Positions 25,482 through 34,362 of a DNA stretch of 55,460 nucleotides are shown in pieces. Positions within the stretch are counted from its first letter, which is position 1. Every line of letters starts with the position of its first letter. Source of the DNA: an uncultured Oscillibacter sp. (lineage in GTDB: Bacteria; Bacillota; Clostridia; Oscillospirales; Oscillospiraceae). The DNA lies in NCBI GenBank assembly GCA_900770295.1, contig CAAGJQ010000106.1, positions 1 to 55,460 on the forward strand, in the 5' to 3' direction. The position numbers and the translations under genes were made by a program. The notes beneath the pieces are model-generated. The model saw nothing but the letters and a program-made list of their open reading frames with translations, was not told the DNA's origin and made no database searches.

Positions 25482-26691
25482 AGCTCTGACTCCAATCTGC
25501 AACCTTATAGTAGAACCGCTCCAGTTCTCCGGCATCCATCAGAACCGGGACCGGATACAGGGGATTCGCCTCTTTGGCGGCGTGCCGTGCCATTTGCGGA
25601 ATATCCTCTCTCCGAATACCGGGGATCGACGTGGGAATACCCAATCTCCGGTTGAGATCGCGGATGGCCTGAATAAACTTTTCCGCCCCTTCCCGGTGAG
25701 AATCCCCGCTGCCGGTAACGCCGGCGGCAATGCCCAGCTCGTGCAGCTTTTTGTGTGCGGCCTCGCCATAGGCCTCCAGCACGACCGGCATCAGAACCGA
25801 ATTGGCAAGGCCGTGGGGAATGTTATACTGACCGCCGAGGGAGTGGGCCACCGCATGGATATAGCCCACATAGGATTTGGAAAAGGCAATGCCCGCCTTG
25901 TGGGCGGCATAGAGCATGTTGGCCCGGGCAGACCGGTTGGTGCCGTCCCGGTACGCCGTTTCGATGTTTTCAAACACCAGCTTCACCGTCTCCAGCGCCA
26001 GCGCGCGGGTCTCTCTGCTTGTAGAGCCGCCGATATAGGCCTCCACGGCATGGGTCAGCGCATCCATCCCGGTCGTCGCGGTAACGGAGGGCGGCAGCGT
26101 GAATGTGACCTCCGGGTCCAGGACCGCATAGGGCGGAATGAAGGTAAAGTTGTTCATGGTGTATTTGTGCTTTTTCTCCGAGTCCGTGATCACGGCCGTG
26201 ACCGTGACCTCGCTTCCCGTGCCCGCCGTGGTGGGAATGGCGATCAGAAGCGGGAGCTTTCGCCAGACCCGCAGCAGTCCCTTCAACTGGTCCAGAGATC
26301 GGCCCGGATAGACGGCCCGTGCGCCCACAGCTTTCGCGCAATCCATGGAGGAGCCGCCGCCGAATGCGATCAGCCCCTGGCACGTTTCATCCACATAGAG
26401 CTTCCGCGCTTCTTCCACGTTGCGCACGGTAGGATTGGGACAGGTCTTGTCGTAAACAGCGCAGCGGATGTTCTGCTCCCGCAGGAGCCTCTCCAGAGGC
26501 GCGGTGATCCCGGCGCTTCTCAGGGTGGAATCGGTGATCAGCAGAACAGAATCCACCTTCCGCTCCCGGAGCAGCGGGCCGATCCCGGTGATGTTTTCAT
26601 AGATCTTTGGCCTTCGGTACGGCAAAATGGGAAGCGCCAGATGAAAGGCGGCCTGAAATACACGGCAAAAAGCTCTGGATACAGGGTTCAT
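25447..26691 (-). CDS. iron-containing alcohol dehydrogenase
   Basis: 414 residues, group III Fe-dependent alcohol dehydrogenase. GGGSSMDCAKAVG (about 107-119) binds NAD(P); GTGSEVT follows. The metal ligands are the Asp of TGMDALTHAVEAY and the His residues in HAVAHSLGG and NIPHGLAN. It interconverts alcohols and aldehydes. Its ATG overlaps the MarR stop (ATGA), and it overlaps the aldehyde dehydrogenase downstream. The end of the protein lies inside the overlap and looks less conserved than the rest. Confidence 0.92.
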   Translation of the reverse strand: MNPVSRAFCRVFQAAFHLALPILPYRRPKIYENITGIGPLLRERKVDSVLLITDSTLRSAGITAPLERLLREQNIRCAVYDKTCPNPTVRNVEEARKLYVDETCQGLIAFGGGSSMDCAKAVGARAVYPGRSLDQLKGLLRVWRKLPLLIAIPTTAGTGSEVTVTAVITDSEKKHKYTMNNFTFIPPYAVLDPEVTFTLPPSVTATTGMDALTHAVEAYIGGSTSRETRALALETVKLVFENIETAYRDGTNRSARANMLYAAHKAGIAFSKSYVGYIHAVAHSLGGQYNIPHGLANSVLMPVVLEAYGEAAHKKLHELGIAAGVTGSGDSHREGAEKFIQAIRDLNRRLGIPTSIPGIRREDIPQMARHAAKEANPLYPVPVLMDAGELERFYYKVADWSQSYGSGSAFAKSA

Positions 26692-27143
26692 TTCTGTGGA
26701 AGTCCCTCCTTGCTGATTTCACGCAGCTTCGCTGCGATTTTTTCCAACGAGTCATAAAAGATCGCTCTGTTTTCGTCGCTGAGGTCTTCGCCGGCGATCT
26801 GAACGGCAAGGCTCGCTCTCTGACACACATGCCCGGCGGCCGCCATGCCTGTCTCTGTAAGCTTAAAGACGCCGCCATAGCGGTTGTGATAAATCCCCTC
26901 TTTTCGCACAAGTCCCTTCTGCTCCATCAGGGACATGGCCCGTGACACATCGGATTTGTCCTTTCCGCAGAGCTCACAAAGCTGTGGCGCGGTGATCCCA
27001 TCCGGATAACGGCACATCGCTGTCAGGTACACCGAATGCGGCCCTTTTAATCCGTATTTTCCCATTTCTTCCGCGGTGATCTTATGCCAATACCGGGAAA
27101 TTTCTGAAATAGCAAAAGAAAATCGCTCAAATCTGTCGACCAT
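26688..27143 (-). CDS. MarR family transcriptional regulator
   Basis: 151 residues, a winged-helix dimer of the MarR type, with the recognition helix around KDKSDVSRAMSLMEQKGLV and the wing IYHNRYGGVFKLTETG. First gene of an operon with the two dehydrogenases. Two copies of a GTTGAA-type palindrome flank its promoter, so it probably represses itself and the operon, with release by an aldehyde, phenolic or lipid-like ligand. The start has GAGGTG upstream. Confidence 0.9.
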   Translation of the reverse strand: MVDRFERFSFAISEISRYWHKITAEEMGKYGLKGPHSVYLTAMCRYPDGITAPQLCELCGKDKSDVSRAMSLMEQKGLVRKEGIYHNRYGGVFKLTETGMAAAGHVCQRASLAVQIAGEDLSDENRAIFYDSLEKIAAKLREISKEGLPQK

Positions 27144-27167
27144 ACAGATACACCTCGCAACGGAGAA

Positions 27168-27218
27168 GTTGAAAGTTCAACGTTTCGGATTATACCTCCA
27201 AGAAGTTGAAATGTCAAC
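27168..27218 (-). promoter_or_regulatory. MarR operon promoter with two operators
   Basis: On the minus strand TTGACA (27212-27217), a 17-nt spacer and TATAAT (27189-27194) are perfect. GTTGAAATGTCAAC (27205-27218) covers the -35 box and GTTGAAAGTTCAAC (27168-27181) lies just past the -10 box. The spacing of the centres is 37 nt. Confidence 0.8.
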
Positions 27219-27299
27219 ATCTATGGTGTCCCACCGCCGGGCCGCAGATATGGATAGTCCGGTCCGCTATGCCGTTTTTTCGCTGTGTCAATAAAGAGA

Positions 27300-27328
27300 G
27301 CGCCCTTTTTGATGTTCAAAAAGGGCGC
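27300..27328. terminator. hairpin terminator in the gap before pepD
   Basis: GCGCCCTTTTT pairs perfectly with AAAAAGGGCGC across 7 nt. No obvious gene ends here. In the rest of the gap (27329-27573) I see no gene, only a short motif (GGATATTTTT near 27518) shared with repeats at 34.4 and 35.6 kb. Confidence 0.6.
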
Positions 27329-27573
27329 TGTGTCAACTCAACTTCGGGGTGGAACCCAGGAATTACTCCCTCTCCCCGATCGCAAAGATATCTGAAAATA
27401 TCCAAGGAATGGAGTGTGAGCTTTGGAATGCGGAAAAACCGCGCTCCTGGTACGCTATGGGCTTCGCTTAAAATATTCAAATTGCCGCAGCCTTGAGTAA
27501 GCCATGGACCATTCGGATATTTTTCTGTCCAAGGCAGGGAACCCCTGTATATCCGGCCTGTTTTTTCATTTTA

Positions 27574-29013
27574 TCATTTCATACGCTTCAGGGCCTCCAG
27601 AACCATGGTCCACAGGCGCTGAACGGAGGCAATATGCAGCCGTTCCCGGCAGGTGTGGATCTCGGTCAGATCCGGGCCCAGGGAGACGCAGTCCAGACCG
27701 GGGAGCTTTCCGGCAAAGATGCCGCACTCCACGCCGGCATGGACGGCCTCGATTTTGGGCGCATGGCCGTACTGCTGGGTAAAGACCTCTGCCAGCAGCT
27801 CCCGCAGGGGCGAGTCAGGAAGGTACTCCCAGCCGGAGTAATCGCCCAAGACCGCCACGCTGCCGCCCAGGGCCTCCGTCAGGCAGGTAAGCCGCTCCAC
27901 CAGCATCCGCTTCTGACTGTCCACGCTGCTGCGGACGCAGAAGGAGGCGTTCACTGTCTCGTCCCCGGCAGACAGGATCCCCAGGTTCAAAGAAGTCTGC
28001 ACCAGACCGGGAATATCGGCGCTCATGGCCTGGATGCCATTGGGGGCACAGGTGAGGAACGTCAGGACACGGCGGGTGGAATCAGCATCCATGGGAATAC
28101 CGTCGCCGCCGTCGGTAACGGAGACAAACGCCGCCGGGTCTGTGGTCCGGTACTCGTTTTTCAGTTCGGCATCCAGACGGGCGCAAACATCCTTCACTTT
28201 CCGGGTGTCCGCGGCCGCCACCACGGCGGTGGCCTGCCGGGGAATGGCGTTGTCCTTCAGGCCTCCGCCGGCGGAGATGAGGCGCAGCTCCGTCTCCCGG
28301 CTGCAGGCGGTCAGCACCCTGCCCAGCAGCATGCAGGCGTTGCCCAGGCCCTTGTCGATCTCCACACCGGAGTGTCCGCCCCGAAGTCCGCCCACAGTCA
28401 CGGTGAGGCCTTCGGCCCCGAAGGCTTCCCGGCGGACGGGAATCGTGCACTTTGTCATATTGCCGCCGGCGCAGCTGACGGTAAACACGCCCTCCACCTC
28501 AGAGTCCAGATTCAGCATCCGGCGGCCGCGAAGCATGGACACGTCCTCCATGCCCACAGCGCCCAGCATGCCGATTTCCTCGTCCACCGTGAACACAGCC
28601 TCCAGCCGGGGATGGGGGATATCATCAGCGTCCAGCAGCGCCAGTGCCATCGCCACCGCGATGCCGTCGTCGCCGCCCAGTGTGGTGTCTTTCGCATAGA
28701 CGGTATCTCCGTCCACAACCAGGTCCAGGCCCTCTTTTTCCATGTCCTTTCCGCAGTTCGGGGCCTTTTCGCAGACCATGTCCATATGTCCCTGGAGAAT
28801 GACCGGCTCCGCGTTCTCATAGCCGGGCGCAGCCTCCTTGATGATGACCACGTTGTTCAGCCGGTCCTGATAGGCCTCCAGCCCCCGCTCCAGGGCAAAG
28901 GCCATCAGCCAATTGCTGAGCTGCCTGGTGTTTGAGGAGCCATGGGGAATGGCGCACAGCTCCTCAAAAAAGCGAAATACGCCCCTGGGCTCCAGATGTT
29001 CCAGAATTGCCAT
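27574..29013 (-). CDS. pepD: aminoacyl-histidine dipeptidase (PepD, M20C)
   Basis: 479 residues, normal for PepD. Metal and catalytic motifs: LQGHMDMVCEK (first His/Asp), GGDDGIAVAMALALLD (bridging Asp), DEEIGMLGA (general base Glu), then SGVEIDKGLGNA in the lid domain and a C-terminal HAGVECGIF and EIHTCRERL. It cleaves unspecific dipeptides including Xaa-His in the cytoplasm. The ATG at 29013 has AAAGGAG 9 nt before it; the 14 extra residues of the longer frame are not conserved in character. It is monocistronic as far as seen. Confidence 0.93.
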   Translation of the reverse strand: MAILEHLEPRGVFRFFEELCAIPHGSSNTRQLSNWLMAFALERGLEAYQDRLNNVVIIKEAAPGYENAEPVILQGHMDMVCEKAPNCGKDMEKEGLDLVVDGDTVYAKDTTLGGDDGIAVAMALALLDADDIPHPRLEAVFTVDEEIGMLGAVGMEDVSMLRGRRMLNLDSEVEGVFTVSCAGGNMTKCTIPVRREAFGAEGLTVTVGGLRGGHSGVEIDKGLGNACMLLGRVLTACSRETELRLISAGGGLKDNAIPRQATAVVAAADTRKVKDVCARLDAELKNEYRTTDPAAFVSVTDGGDGIPMDADSTRRVLTFLTCAPNGIQAMSADIPGLVQTSLNLGILSAGDETVNASFCVRSSVDSQKRMLVERLTCLTEALGGSVAVLGDYSGWEYLPDSPLRELLAEVFTQQYGHAPKIEAVHAGVECGIFAGKLPGLDCVSLGPDLTEIHTCRERLHIASVQRLWTMVLEALKRMK

Positions 29014-29162
29014 AGTGTGGTTTCTCCTTTCCAAATCGGATACTTTTTCAGCCAATAACTCCCGCCTCCCGCAGTCTCACGATACTGCAGGCCAGCAGGA
29101 ATCCGATCACCTGACCGGAGGACTTTTACCGTTCCGTACCCCGGCAGTCCTCCTCCGCGTTC

Positions 29163-29334
29163 TGTCAAGCCGCCTCGAAAGTGCCGGTATATACCGCAAA
29201 AGAAATCTTTACGCCGCATTCCGCAAGCCATTGTTTCCGCCATCTCTTTCGGCCTCATCCGCAGGCAGGCGGCAGCGGCCGTCCTCCCATACAAGGTCAC
29301 GGCATTGGAGCGTATGTTTTTTCTGTTGCTTCAT
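29163..29334 (-). pseudogene. remnant of a paralogue of the 34.5-35.3 kb membrane protein gene
   Basis: On the minus strand ATGAAGCAACAGAAAAA is followed directly by codons for LQCRDLVWEDGRCRLP, matching the middle of the gene at 34495-35307 (LQCHEVVCEDGCYRLP). About 130 residues between the start and this point are missing, and a base is lost after the match so that the frame runs into a stop. Sequence upstream (to about 29400), including ATATCAAAGATTCCCGCT, also matches the upstream region of the intact gene. It is thus a deleted, dead copy. Confidence 0.75.
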
Positions 29335-29835
29335 CACAAATCTCCAGTCGCTTCGTTCTGGCTGTATCATATCAAAGATTCCCGCTTTGTGCAATTCTCT
29401 TGTCAATCAGGCGTCTCTCTCGGCTGCTCCCCTGTTCCGCTGAGTGGGAGAAACTGCGGTGAAAACGCAGCTTGTCCTGTCGGGCACAAGGACCCCCAAC
29501 ATCTGTTCCAATGCCAGCAGACCCGCATCCGCCGTCGTGGTGGGAGGCGGGGCCTATCTGGTGAATTTCGGGCTGGCGTGATACGGCAGATGTCCAGGGC
29601 CTATTATAAAGGCATAAATGCACTCTCCTCCCAAATGCCGTCCATTGCGTTCTGCCCCCATCTGCACGCAGACCGCACCGCCGGATATCCGGACCTGATC
29701 TTCACGCCCCGGGGGGCCGGAGTACGAGATGTCCGGGCTGGTAGAAACGAGTATTGCAACGCGATACCGAATCCGGAAGCAAGCTGCGGGAATCCGAATT
29801 TTTAGAGTCTGAAAACATGAGCAACAAGTACAATA
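29335..29835. other. intergenic stretch without a recognisable gene
   Basis: The first ~65 nt repeat the promoter-side sequence of the gene at 34495-35307. Beyond this, short open frames exist on both strands, but none shows a ribosome binding site or known motif. It reads like decayed sequence. Confidence 0.5.
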
Positions 29836-29882
29836 CCTGCAGTATTGATACAGTCCGGAAAAGGCTGTATCAATACTGCAGG
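29836..29882. terminator. 18-bp perfect hairpin after the deaminase operon
   Basis: CCTGCAGTATTGATACAG and its exact complement enclose an 11-nt loop, 4 nt past the stop codon of the last purine gene. There is no poly-T run on the minus strand, so it may stabilise the 3' end or bind a protein rather than end transcription by itself. Confidence 0.6.
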
Positions 29883-29886
29883 CATT

Positions 29887-30879
29887 TCAGCATGATGTGG
29901 AAAGGAGCTCCAGAAGGGCCGCTTTTTCTTTGTCACTACAGAATGCAGCTTCCACAGCATTGCGTTCCAGGGCACGAAGTGTGTCCTCCTGCCAACCGTA
30001 CAAGTTTGCTACACGGCAGAGTTCATAACACAGGGGATTTCCCAGGATCATGGGGTCATCCGTGCTCAGGTTCACGCAGAGGCCACGGTCATAGAAGGCT
30101 TTCAGGGGATGATTTTCTTCAGTAAAGAGTCCGCCGTCGACATTTGAAGTAAAGCAGACATTACAGGGAATACGTCTTTCGCGCAGTTCCTCCATCAGCG
30201 CATCGTCTTCGATCGCGCGCACTCCATGGTCTATGCGCTCTGCGCCAAGCAGTTCCAGCGCTTCCCGTATGCCTTCCGGACCGGAAGACTCTCCGGCATG
30301 AGCAGTCAGGTGCAGTCCGTTTTCCTTCGCTTTTCTAAAGAGCGGGGCAAATCGTTCATTTGATTTTGCCGCTGCCTCATCTCCATCAACCGACAGTCCA
30401 ATCAGCCGGGGGTTCGGGTGGGAGATCAGCCAGTCCACGGTTTCCGAAGCGGATTCCGTGCTCTGCGTGCGAAGAAGGGAGACCAGCAGGCGGCAGTCAC
30501 AAAGGCCATCTTTGGCACCTTTCGCAAATCCCTCGAGGACCGCCGGTATCATTCGTTCATAGCCAAGATGATGCCAGTGTGTCGGATTGGTAATGACTTC
30601 AGCATAGACAATATTCTGCTGTTTTGCGTATTGGCAGAAAGAATACGCAAGTTTGCGAGCGTCATCCTCGTCATAGACGCAGGAACAGTTGAAGTCCAGC
30701 AGCTCCAGAAAATCGCTGAGTCCTGTAAAAGTGAACAGTTCTTCTTTACTGCGCGGTAGCTTGACTCCGTTTTTCTCTGCAAGCTCACATACCAATTCTT
30801 TTGTAAATACACCTTCCAGATGGATGTGAAGCTCCAGCTTTGGCATCCTTTCAATTGCCTTTTTCAACGAATTATCCAA
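29887..30879 (-). CDS. adenosine deaminase family protein (second of a pair)
   Basis: 330 residues. All metal and catalytic motifs of the family are present: LELHIHLEG (two His), TAHAGE (His and catalytic Glu), ERIDHGVRAI (His) and STDDP (Asp pair). It should hydrolyse adenosine or a related 6-aminopurine to the hypoxanthine form. The best start is TTG at 30879, which has AGGAGGAAA 4 nt before it and overlaps the stop of the upstream paralogue by 8 nt, so the two are translationally coupled. The open frame extends further upstream only through overlap with that gene. Confidence 0.88.
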   Translation of the reverse strand: MDNSLKKAIERMPKLELHIHLEGVFTKELVCELAEKNGVKLPRSKEELFTFTGLSDFLELLDFNCSCVYDEDDARKLAYSFCQYAKQQNIVYAEVITNPTHWHHLGYERMIPAVLEGFAKGAKDGLCDCRLLVSLLRTQSTESASETVDWLISHPNPRLIGLSVDGDEAAAKSNERFAPLFRKAKENGLHLTAHAGESSGPEGIREALELLGAERIDHGVRAIEDDALMEELRERRIPCNVCFTSNVDGGLFTEENHPLKAFYDRGLCVNLSTDDPMILGNPLCYELCRVANLYGWQEDTLRALERNAVEAAFCSDKEKAALLELLSTSC

Positions 30880-31915
30880 GGGTTTCCTCCTTTTTATAGA
30901 AATCCTCGACCCACCGGTCAAACATGGGCAGGTAATGCTGTCCGCAAATGGAGTACTCGAAGCCATTGCGGATAATGCGGATGATCTCCTCTTCTGTGAT
31001 CTGCAGCTTCTCCATATCGATCATGAGTTCTTCCGTAAGAGACATGGTGTAGGGCGGATCATCAGAGCTGATGGAGACCGGCACCCCATTGCGAAGCAGC
31101 GTGGTCAGCGGGTGTTTCCTCAGATCATTGTCCGCCGCAAAGGACAGGGTATTTCCATAGGGGCACATCGCCAGAAGGATGTTGTGTTCCTTGAGATATT
31201 TCATCAATTCCGGATCGTCCGCAGCGCGCACGCCGTGGTCGATGCGGCTGCAGCCCAGTTTCAGCAGCGCATCCCAGATGTTTTCACATCCCCCTTCCTC
31301 ACCGGCATGTGCCGTGAGAAACAGGCCGAGGCGCTTACCCTCCTGATAGCTCTGCAGGTGGTCAATGCAGGGATGGTCACGTTCCTCACAGTCCATGCCA
31401 AGGCCTGCGACCATATCCCGGTAATGCTCCAGATTTTTCACAAAGCGCAGGCATTGCTCCTCCGGAAGGGTCCGGTCAATACCGGCAATATAGACGATTT
31501 CAACGCCATAGAGCTCCCGTGCCTTCTTCTGGCCGCTGCGATAGCCTTCCATGACAACTTCCATGGGAATTCCGCGCTCTTCGTTGAGCGGATAGTCAAG
31601 GTGCAGTTCCTGATACAGAATGTTCTGCCGCTTGTCTTCTTTGGCCAGAGCCAGAATCACTGCTTCGTAGTCCTCTTCATGTAGACATACTGCATTGAAG
31701 GTCCGGTCGCACAGCATAAAGCCGTTGAGTCCGTCTTTTGCAATCGTCTCCGAGGTCCAGGTACGCATCTCCTCTAATGTATGGTAGGGAAGCTGAACAT
31801 GGTTTTTTTCCGCAAGGCGCAGAGCAAGGTCCCAGGGAATGGAGCCCTCAATGTGAATGTGGTTCTCCGCCTTCGGTATCTCTGTGAGAAGGCGCTTCTG
31901 ACGTTCTGTAAGCAT
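30872..31915 (-). CDS. adenosine deaminase family protein (first of a pair)
   Basis: 347 residues, a diverged paralogue of the next gene. It keeps ENHIHIEGS, TAHAGEEGG, SRIDHGVRAA and SSDDPPY, so the metal site and catalytic Glu are intact. The substrate-binding parts between the motifs differ, and it has its own insertions, which suggests a different 6-aminopurine substrate (adenine, a modified adenosine, or similar). It follows the purine permease by 61 nt and shares its operon. GAGGAAAT precedes the ATG. Confidence 0.88.
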   Translation of the reverse strand: MLTERQKRLLTEIPKAENHIHIEGSIPWDLALRLAEKNHVQLPYHTLEEMRTWTSETIAKDGLNGFMLCDRTFNAVCLHEEDYEAVILALAKEDKRQNILYQELHLDYPLNEERGIPMEVVMEGYRSGQKKARELYGVEIVYIAGIDRTLPEEQCLRFVKNLEHYRDMVAGLGMDCEERDHPCIDHLQSYQEGKRLGLFLTAHAGEEGGCENIWDALLKLGCSRIDHGVRAADDPELMKYLKEHNILLAMCPYGNTLSFAADNDLRKHPLTTLLRNGVPVSISSDDPPYTMSLTEELMIDMEKLQITEEEIIRIIRNGFEYSICGQHYLPMFDRWVEDFYKKEETLG

Positions 31916-31976
31916 GATTTCCTCCTTTGATGTTCATGGGTAGAAGATGAATCGCAATCATTTGTATGTCGTGGCA

Positions 31977-33347
31977 TCAGAAGATGCAATCTAACACAAA
32001 GTAAACGAGGAAGAAAATATCCACAGCATAGATCGTTTTATTCAACTCGTTCCTGCGTCCAACAGCCAGCATGCAGAGCGTATAGGTCAGCATGGAGAAA
32101 AGGACACCGTAGGCGATATTATAGGTAAACGGCATAATGGCAAGCGCCATGAATGTGGGAGCAGAAACGGTGATATCCGAGAGATCAAGAGAGGCGATGT
32201 TGCTGATCATGAAGATACCGACCATAATGAGAGCCGGAGCGGTGGCAATCCCAGGGACGATCAGGAAAAGCGGAGAAATGAACAGCATCGCAAGGAAGCA
32301 GATGCCGGTGGTACAGGCAGTAAGGCCTGTTCTTCCGCCAGCCTGAATACCGGTTGCGCTTTCTGCGCCGTAAATGGTAATGGTACTTGTTCCGAGAACA
32401 GCACCCACAGCCGCGGCGCCCGCGGAAACAAAGAACGCTTTGCCCGCTCCGGGGATCTTGCCGTCTTTGTCGACAAGTCCTGCCTTGGGGGCAATGCCAA
32501 GGAATACACCAAGGCTGTCAAACAGATCCACGAACAGGAAACTGATGACGCAGAACAGCATGGTGACGGTACTGGAAAAATCACCGCCGAACATGCCCCG
32601 GAAAGTCAATTTGCCGAACGTAGGAGCAAGCGCGGTAACCGGGTTATCAAAGGAAAATATTGCAGTTGGAAGGGCGGTATATGCCTGGCCGGTGGCAGGG
32701 TCTGTCACAAAGAAGCCGAGGATCGTGACAACAATGGTTCCGATGAGGATCGCTGCCTTTACTCCGCGAAGGACCAGAACAAGCGTAACGATCATACCCA
32801 GAAGCGCCAGAAGCGTCCCGGGGTTGCCGAGATTTCCAATTCCGACGATCGTGCTGTCGTTCTTGACAACGATTCCGGCAGACTGGAATCCGGCCAACGC
32901 GATAAACATTCCTACACCGGCTCCAATGGCTTTTTTGATGGTGTCCGGCACAGCGTCAACGATTTTCTGCTGAACTTTAAATACACTGAGAAGCATAAAT
33001 ACGCAGCCGGATGTGAATACGCAAGCCAATGCATTCTGCCAGGGGATTCCCATACCCAATACCATGCTGAAAGCAAAAAAGGAGTTTAATCCCATAGCCG
33101 GTCCAAGGGCAAAGGGGAAGTTGCCGTAAAGTCCCATCCATACGCAGGCAATACAGCAGCCAATAGCGGTTGCCCAGAAAAGTGCTTTCGAATCCATACC
33201 GGTAGCAGATAAGATCGCCGGGTTTAACACAAGGATACTCACACAGGATAAAAACGTGGTTAAGCCGGCAAGCAATTCTGTTCGTACAGTTGTGTTGCGC
33301 TCCGATAAATGGAACAGCCTTTCCAGAACTGATGTTTTCGTATCCAT
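31977..33347 (-). CDS. NCS2 family purine permease (hypoxanthine/guanine/adenine type)
   Basis: 456 residues of the AzgA/PbuG/PbuO branch of nucleobase:cation symporters. Motifs: ALGPAMGLNSFFAF in helix 3 and TITIYGAESATGIQAGGRTGL in the helix 10 region, with about 13 hydrophobic segments. It imports purine bases with protons. The ATG at 33347 is chosen because AGGAGG lies just upstream. It leads an operon with two deaminase paralogues, which fits uptake and deamination of aminopurines. The divergent GntR regulator probably controls it. Confidence 0.92.
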   Translation of the reverse strand: MDTKTSVLERLFHLSERNTTVRTELLAGLTTFLSCVSILVLNPAILSATGMDSKALFWATAIGCCIACVWMGLYGNFPFALGPAMGLNSFFAFSMVLGMGIPWQNALACVFTSGCVFMLLSVFKVQQKIVDAVPDTIKKAIGAGVGMFIALAGFQSAGIVVKNDSTIVGIGNLGNPGTLLALLGMIVTLVLVLRGVKAAILIGTIVVTILGFFVTDPATGQAYTALPTAIFSFDNPVTALAPTFGKLTFRGMFGGDFSSTVTMLFCVISFLFVDLFDSLGVFLGIAPKAGLVDKDGKIPGAGKAFFVSAGAAAVGAVLGTSTITIYGAESATGIQAGGRTGLTACTTGICFLAMLFISPLFLIVPGIATAPALIMVGIFMISNIASLDLSDITVSAPTFMALAIMPFTYNIAYGVLFSMLTYTLCMLAVGRRNELNKTIYAVDIFFLVYFVLDCIF

Positions 33348-33390
33348 ATTCTGCCTCCTGAAAATGACGATTTGCGTCAAGGTTTGTTGT

Positions 33391-33419
33391 ATTTTACCGC
33401 CGCAATATAAGCAAAACAA
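33391..33419 (-). promoter_or_regulatory. promoter of the purine operon
   Basis: On the minus strand TTGTTT (33414-33419), a 17-nt spacer and TAAAAT (33391-33396). Confidence 0.55.
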
Positions 33420-33430
33420 TATCCTGCAAA

Positions 33431-33500
33431 ATGGTTATACAACTTTGTCAACAGCTTCGTATGATCCATTTTCTTGTGGAAAACGAAGTTGTATGACCAT
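33431..33500. promoter_or_regulatory. candidate GntR operators between the divergent genes
   Basis: ATGGTTATACAACTTTG (33431-33447) recurs inverted as CGAAGTTGTATGACCAT (33484-33500). A third related box, CTTCGTATGATCCAT, is at 33455-33469. All lie between the two divergent promoters, the usual site for a GntR/UTRA regulator. Confidence 0.6.
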
Positions 33501-33511
33501 TACCGGTTCTC

Positions 33512-33540
33512 TTTTCAGGCGCAAAAGATTGTGCTATAAT
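33512..33540 (+). promoter_or_regulatory. promoter of the GntR gene
   Basis: A TTTTCA box, a 17-nt spacer and TATAAT (33535-33540), with the TGC of an extended -10 element. Confidence 0.6.
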
Positions 33541-33580
33541 AATTTGGGTATATTGTTTGTCATTTGAGGAAATCGACCAT

Positions 33581-34330
33581 ATGGAGAAGAAAGAATCTCT
33601 ACAGGATATAGTCCGGGCACAGATCCTCGCCTATATTTCCAATATGGATTTCGCTTCAGGAACACGGCTGCTTTCCGAAAACCAGTTGGCCATGAAATTC
33701 AAGGTGAGCCGAAGCACGATCCGTTCTGTTCTGGATGCACTGGAAGCGGAAGGCAAAATCATTCGGAAACAGGGGTCGGGTACCTACGTGAATACAGACG
33801 CCTGCCATCTGGAAACAGTCCTCTATCCGCGAATTGGTATGCGAACGCTGATAGAAAAAAACGGTTTTCAGCCCACCAGTTGTACGATTAAAGTGGTACA
33901 TACTGTTGCGGGCGTTGTTGCAGAAATCCTGAACTGCTCACCCGACGCTCCCATTCAGGAAGTACATAGTCTCTACATGGCCGATGGACAGCCCTGCATG
34001 TACTGCATCGATAAACTGCCGGTAGGCACATTTGCGGATGACGTCTGGCAGGATGAGAAGATGCACAGCAAGTCACTCTATACTTCTTTGCGAAACGGCG
34101 CGGAGATCAATGTCTCCTGGGACGTGATCCGTTTTCGTTCCGCCGCCTGTGCGGATATTCCCGAAATTGCCAGATATCTGAAAAAAGAAGATGAACCAAA
34201 CCAGTCACTGACGAACCTCCAGATCATCAACTACGATGAAGCCAGCCGCCCCATCCTTTTCGGCAACATTTATGTCAATACCGATCTCATCCGCATGCAT
34301 CTGATTCGAGATATCAGCAAATTGGACTGA
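33581..34330 (+). CDS. GntR family regulator with UTRA domain (HutC subfamily)
   Basis: 249 residues. The N-terminal winged helix (about 5-70) has the recognition helix SRSTIRSVLDALEAEGKI followed by RKQGSGTYV. A C-terminal UTRA ligand-binding domain (about 90-245) senses a small molecule. It is divergent from the purine permease/deaminase operon, so the ligand is probably a purine or its product. The ATG at 33581 has GAGGAAA 11 nt upstream; a TTG 24 nt earlier is possible but has no good site. Confidence 0.9.
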   Translation: MEKKESLQDIVRAQILAYISNMDFASGTRLLSENQLAMKFKVSRSTIRSVLDALEAEGKIIRKQGSGTYVNTDACHLETVLYPRIGMRTLIEKNGFQPTSCTIKVVHTVAGVVAEILNCSPDAPIQEVHSLYMADGQPCMYCIDKLPVGTFADDVWQDEKMHSKSLYTSLRNGAEINVSWDVIRFRSAACADIPEIARYLKKEDEPNQSLTNLQIINYDEASRPILFGNIYVNTDLIRMHLIRDISKLD

Positions 34331-34362
34331 AATCTTTATGGAAGATATGGAAAATCGGGATA

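Noticed and set aside
24087..25655. A 522-residue plus-strand frame opposite the aldehyde dehydrogenase gene
   Set aside because: Shadow of a gene with all catalytic residues; no binding site or motif.
29372..29623. An 83-residue minus-strand ORF in the gap after pepD
   Set aside because: No ribosome binding site, odd composition, no similarity I recognise, and it lies in decayed sequence.
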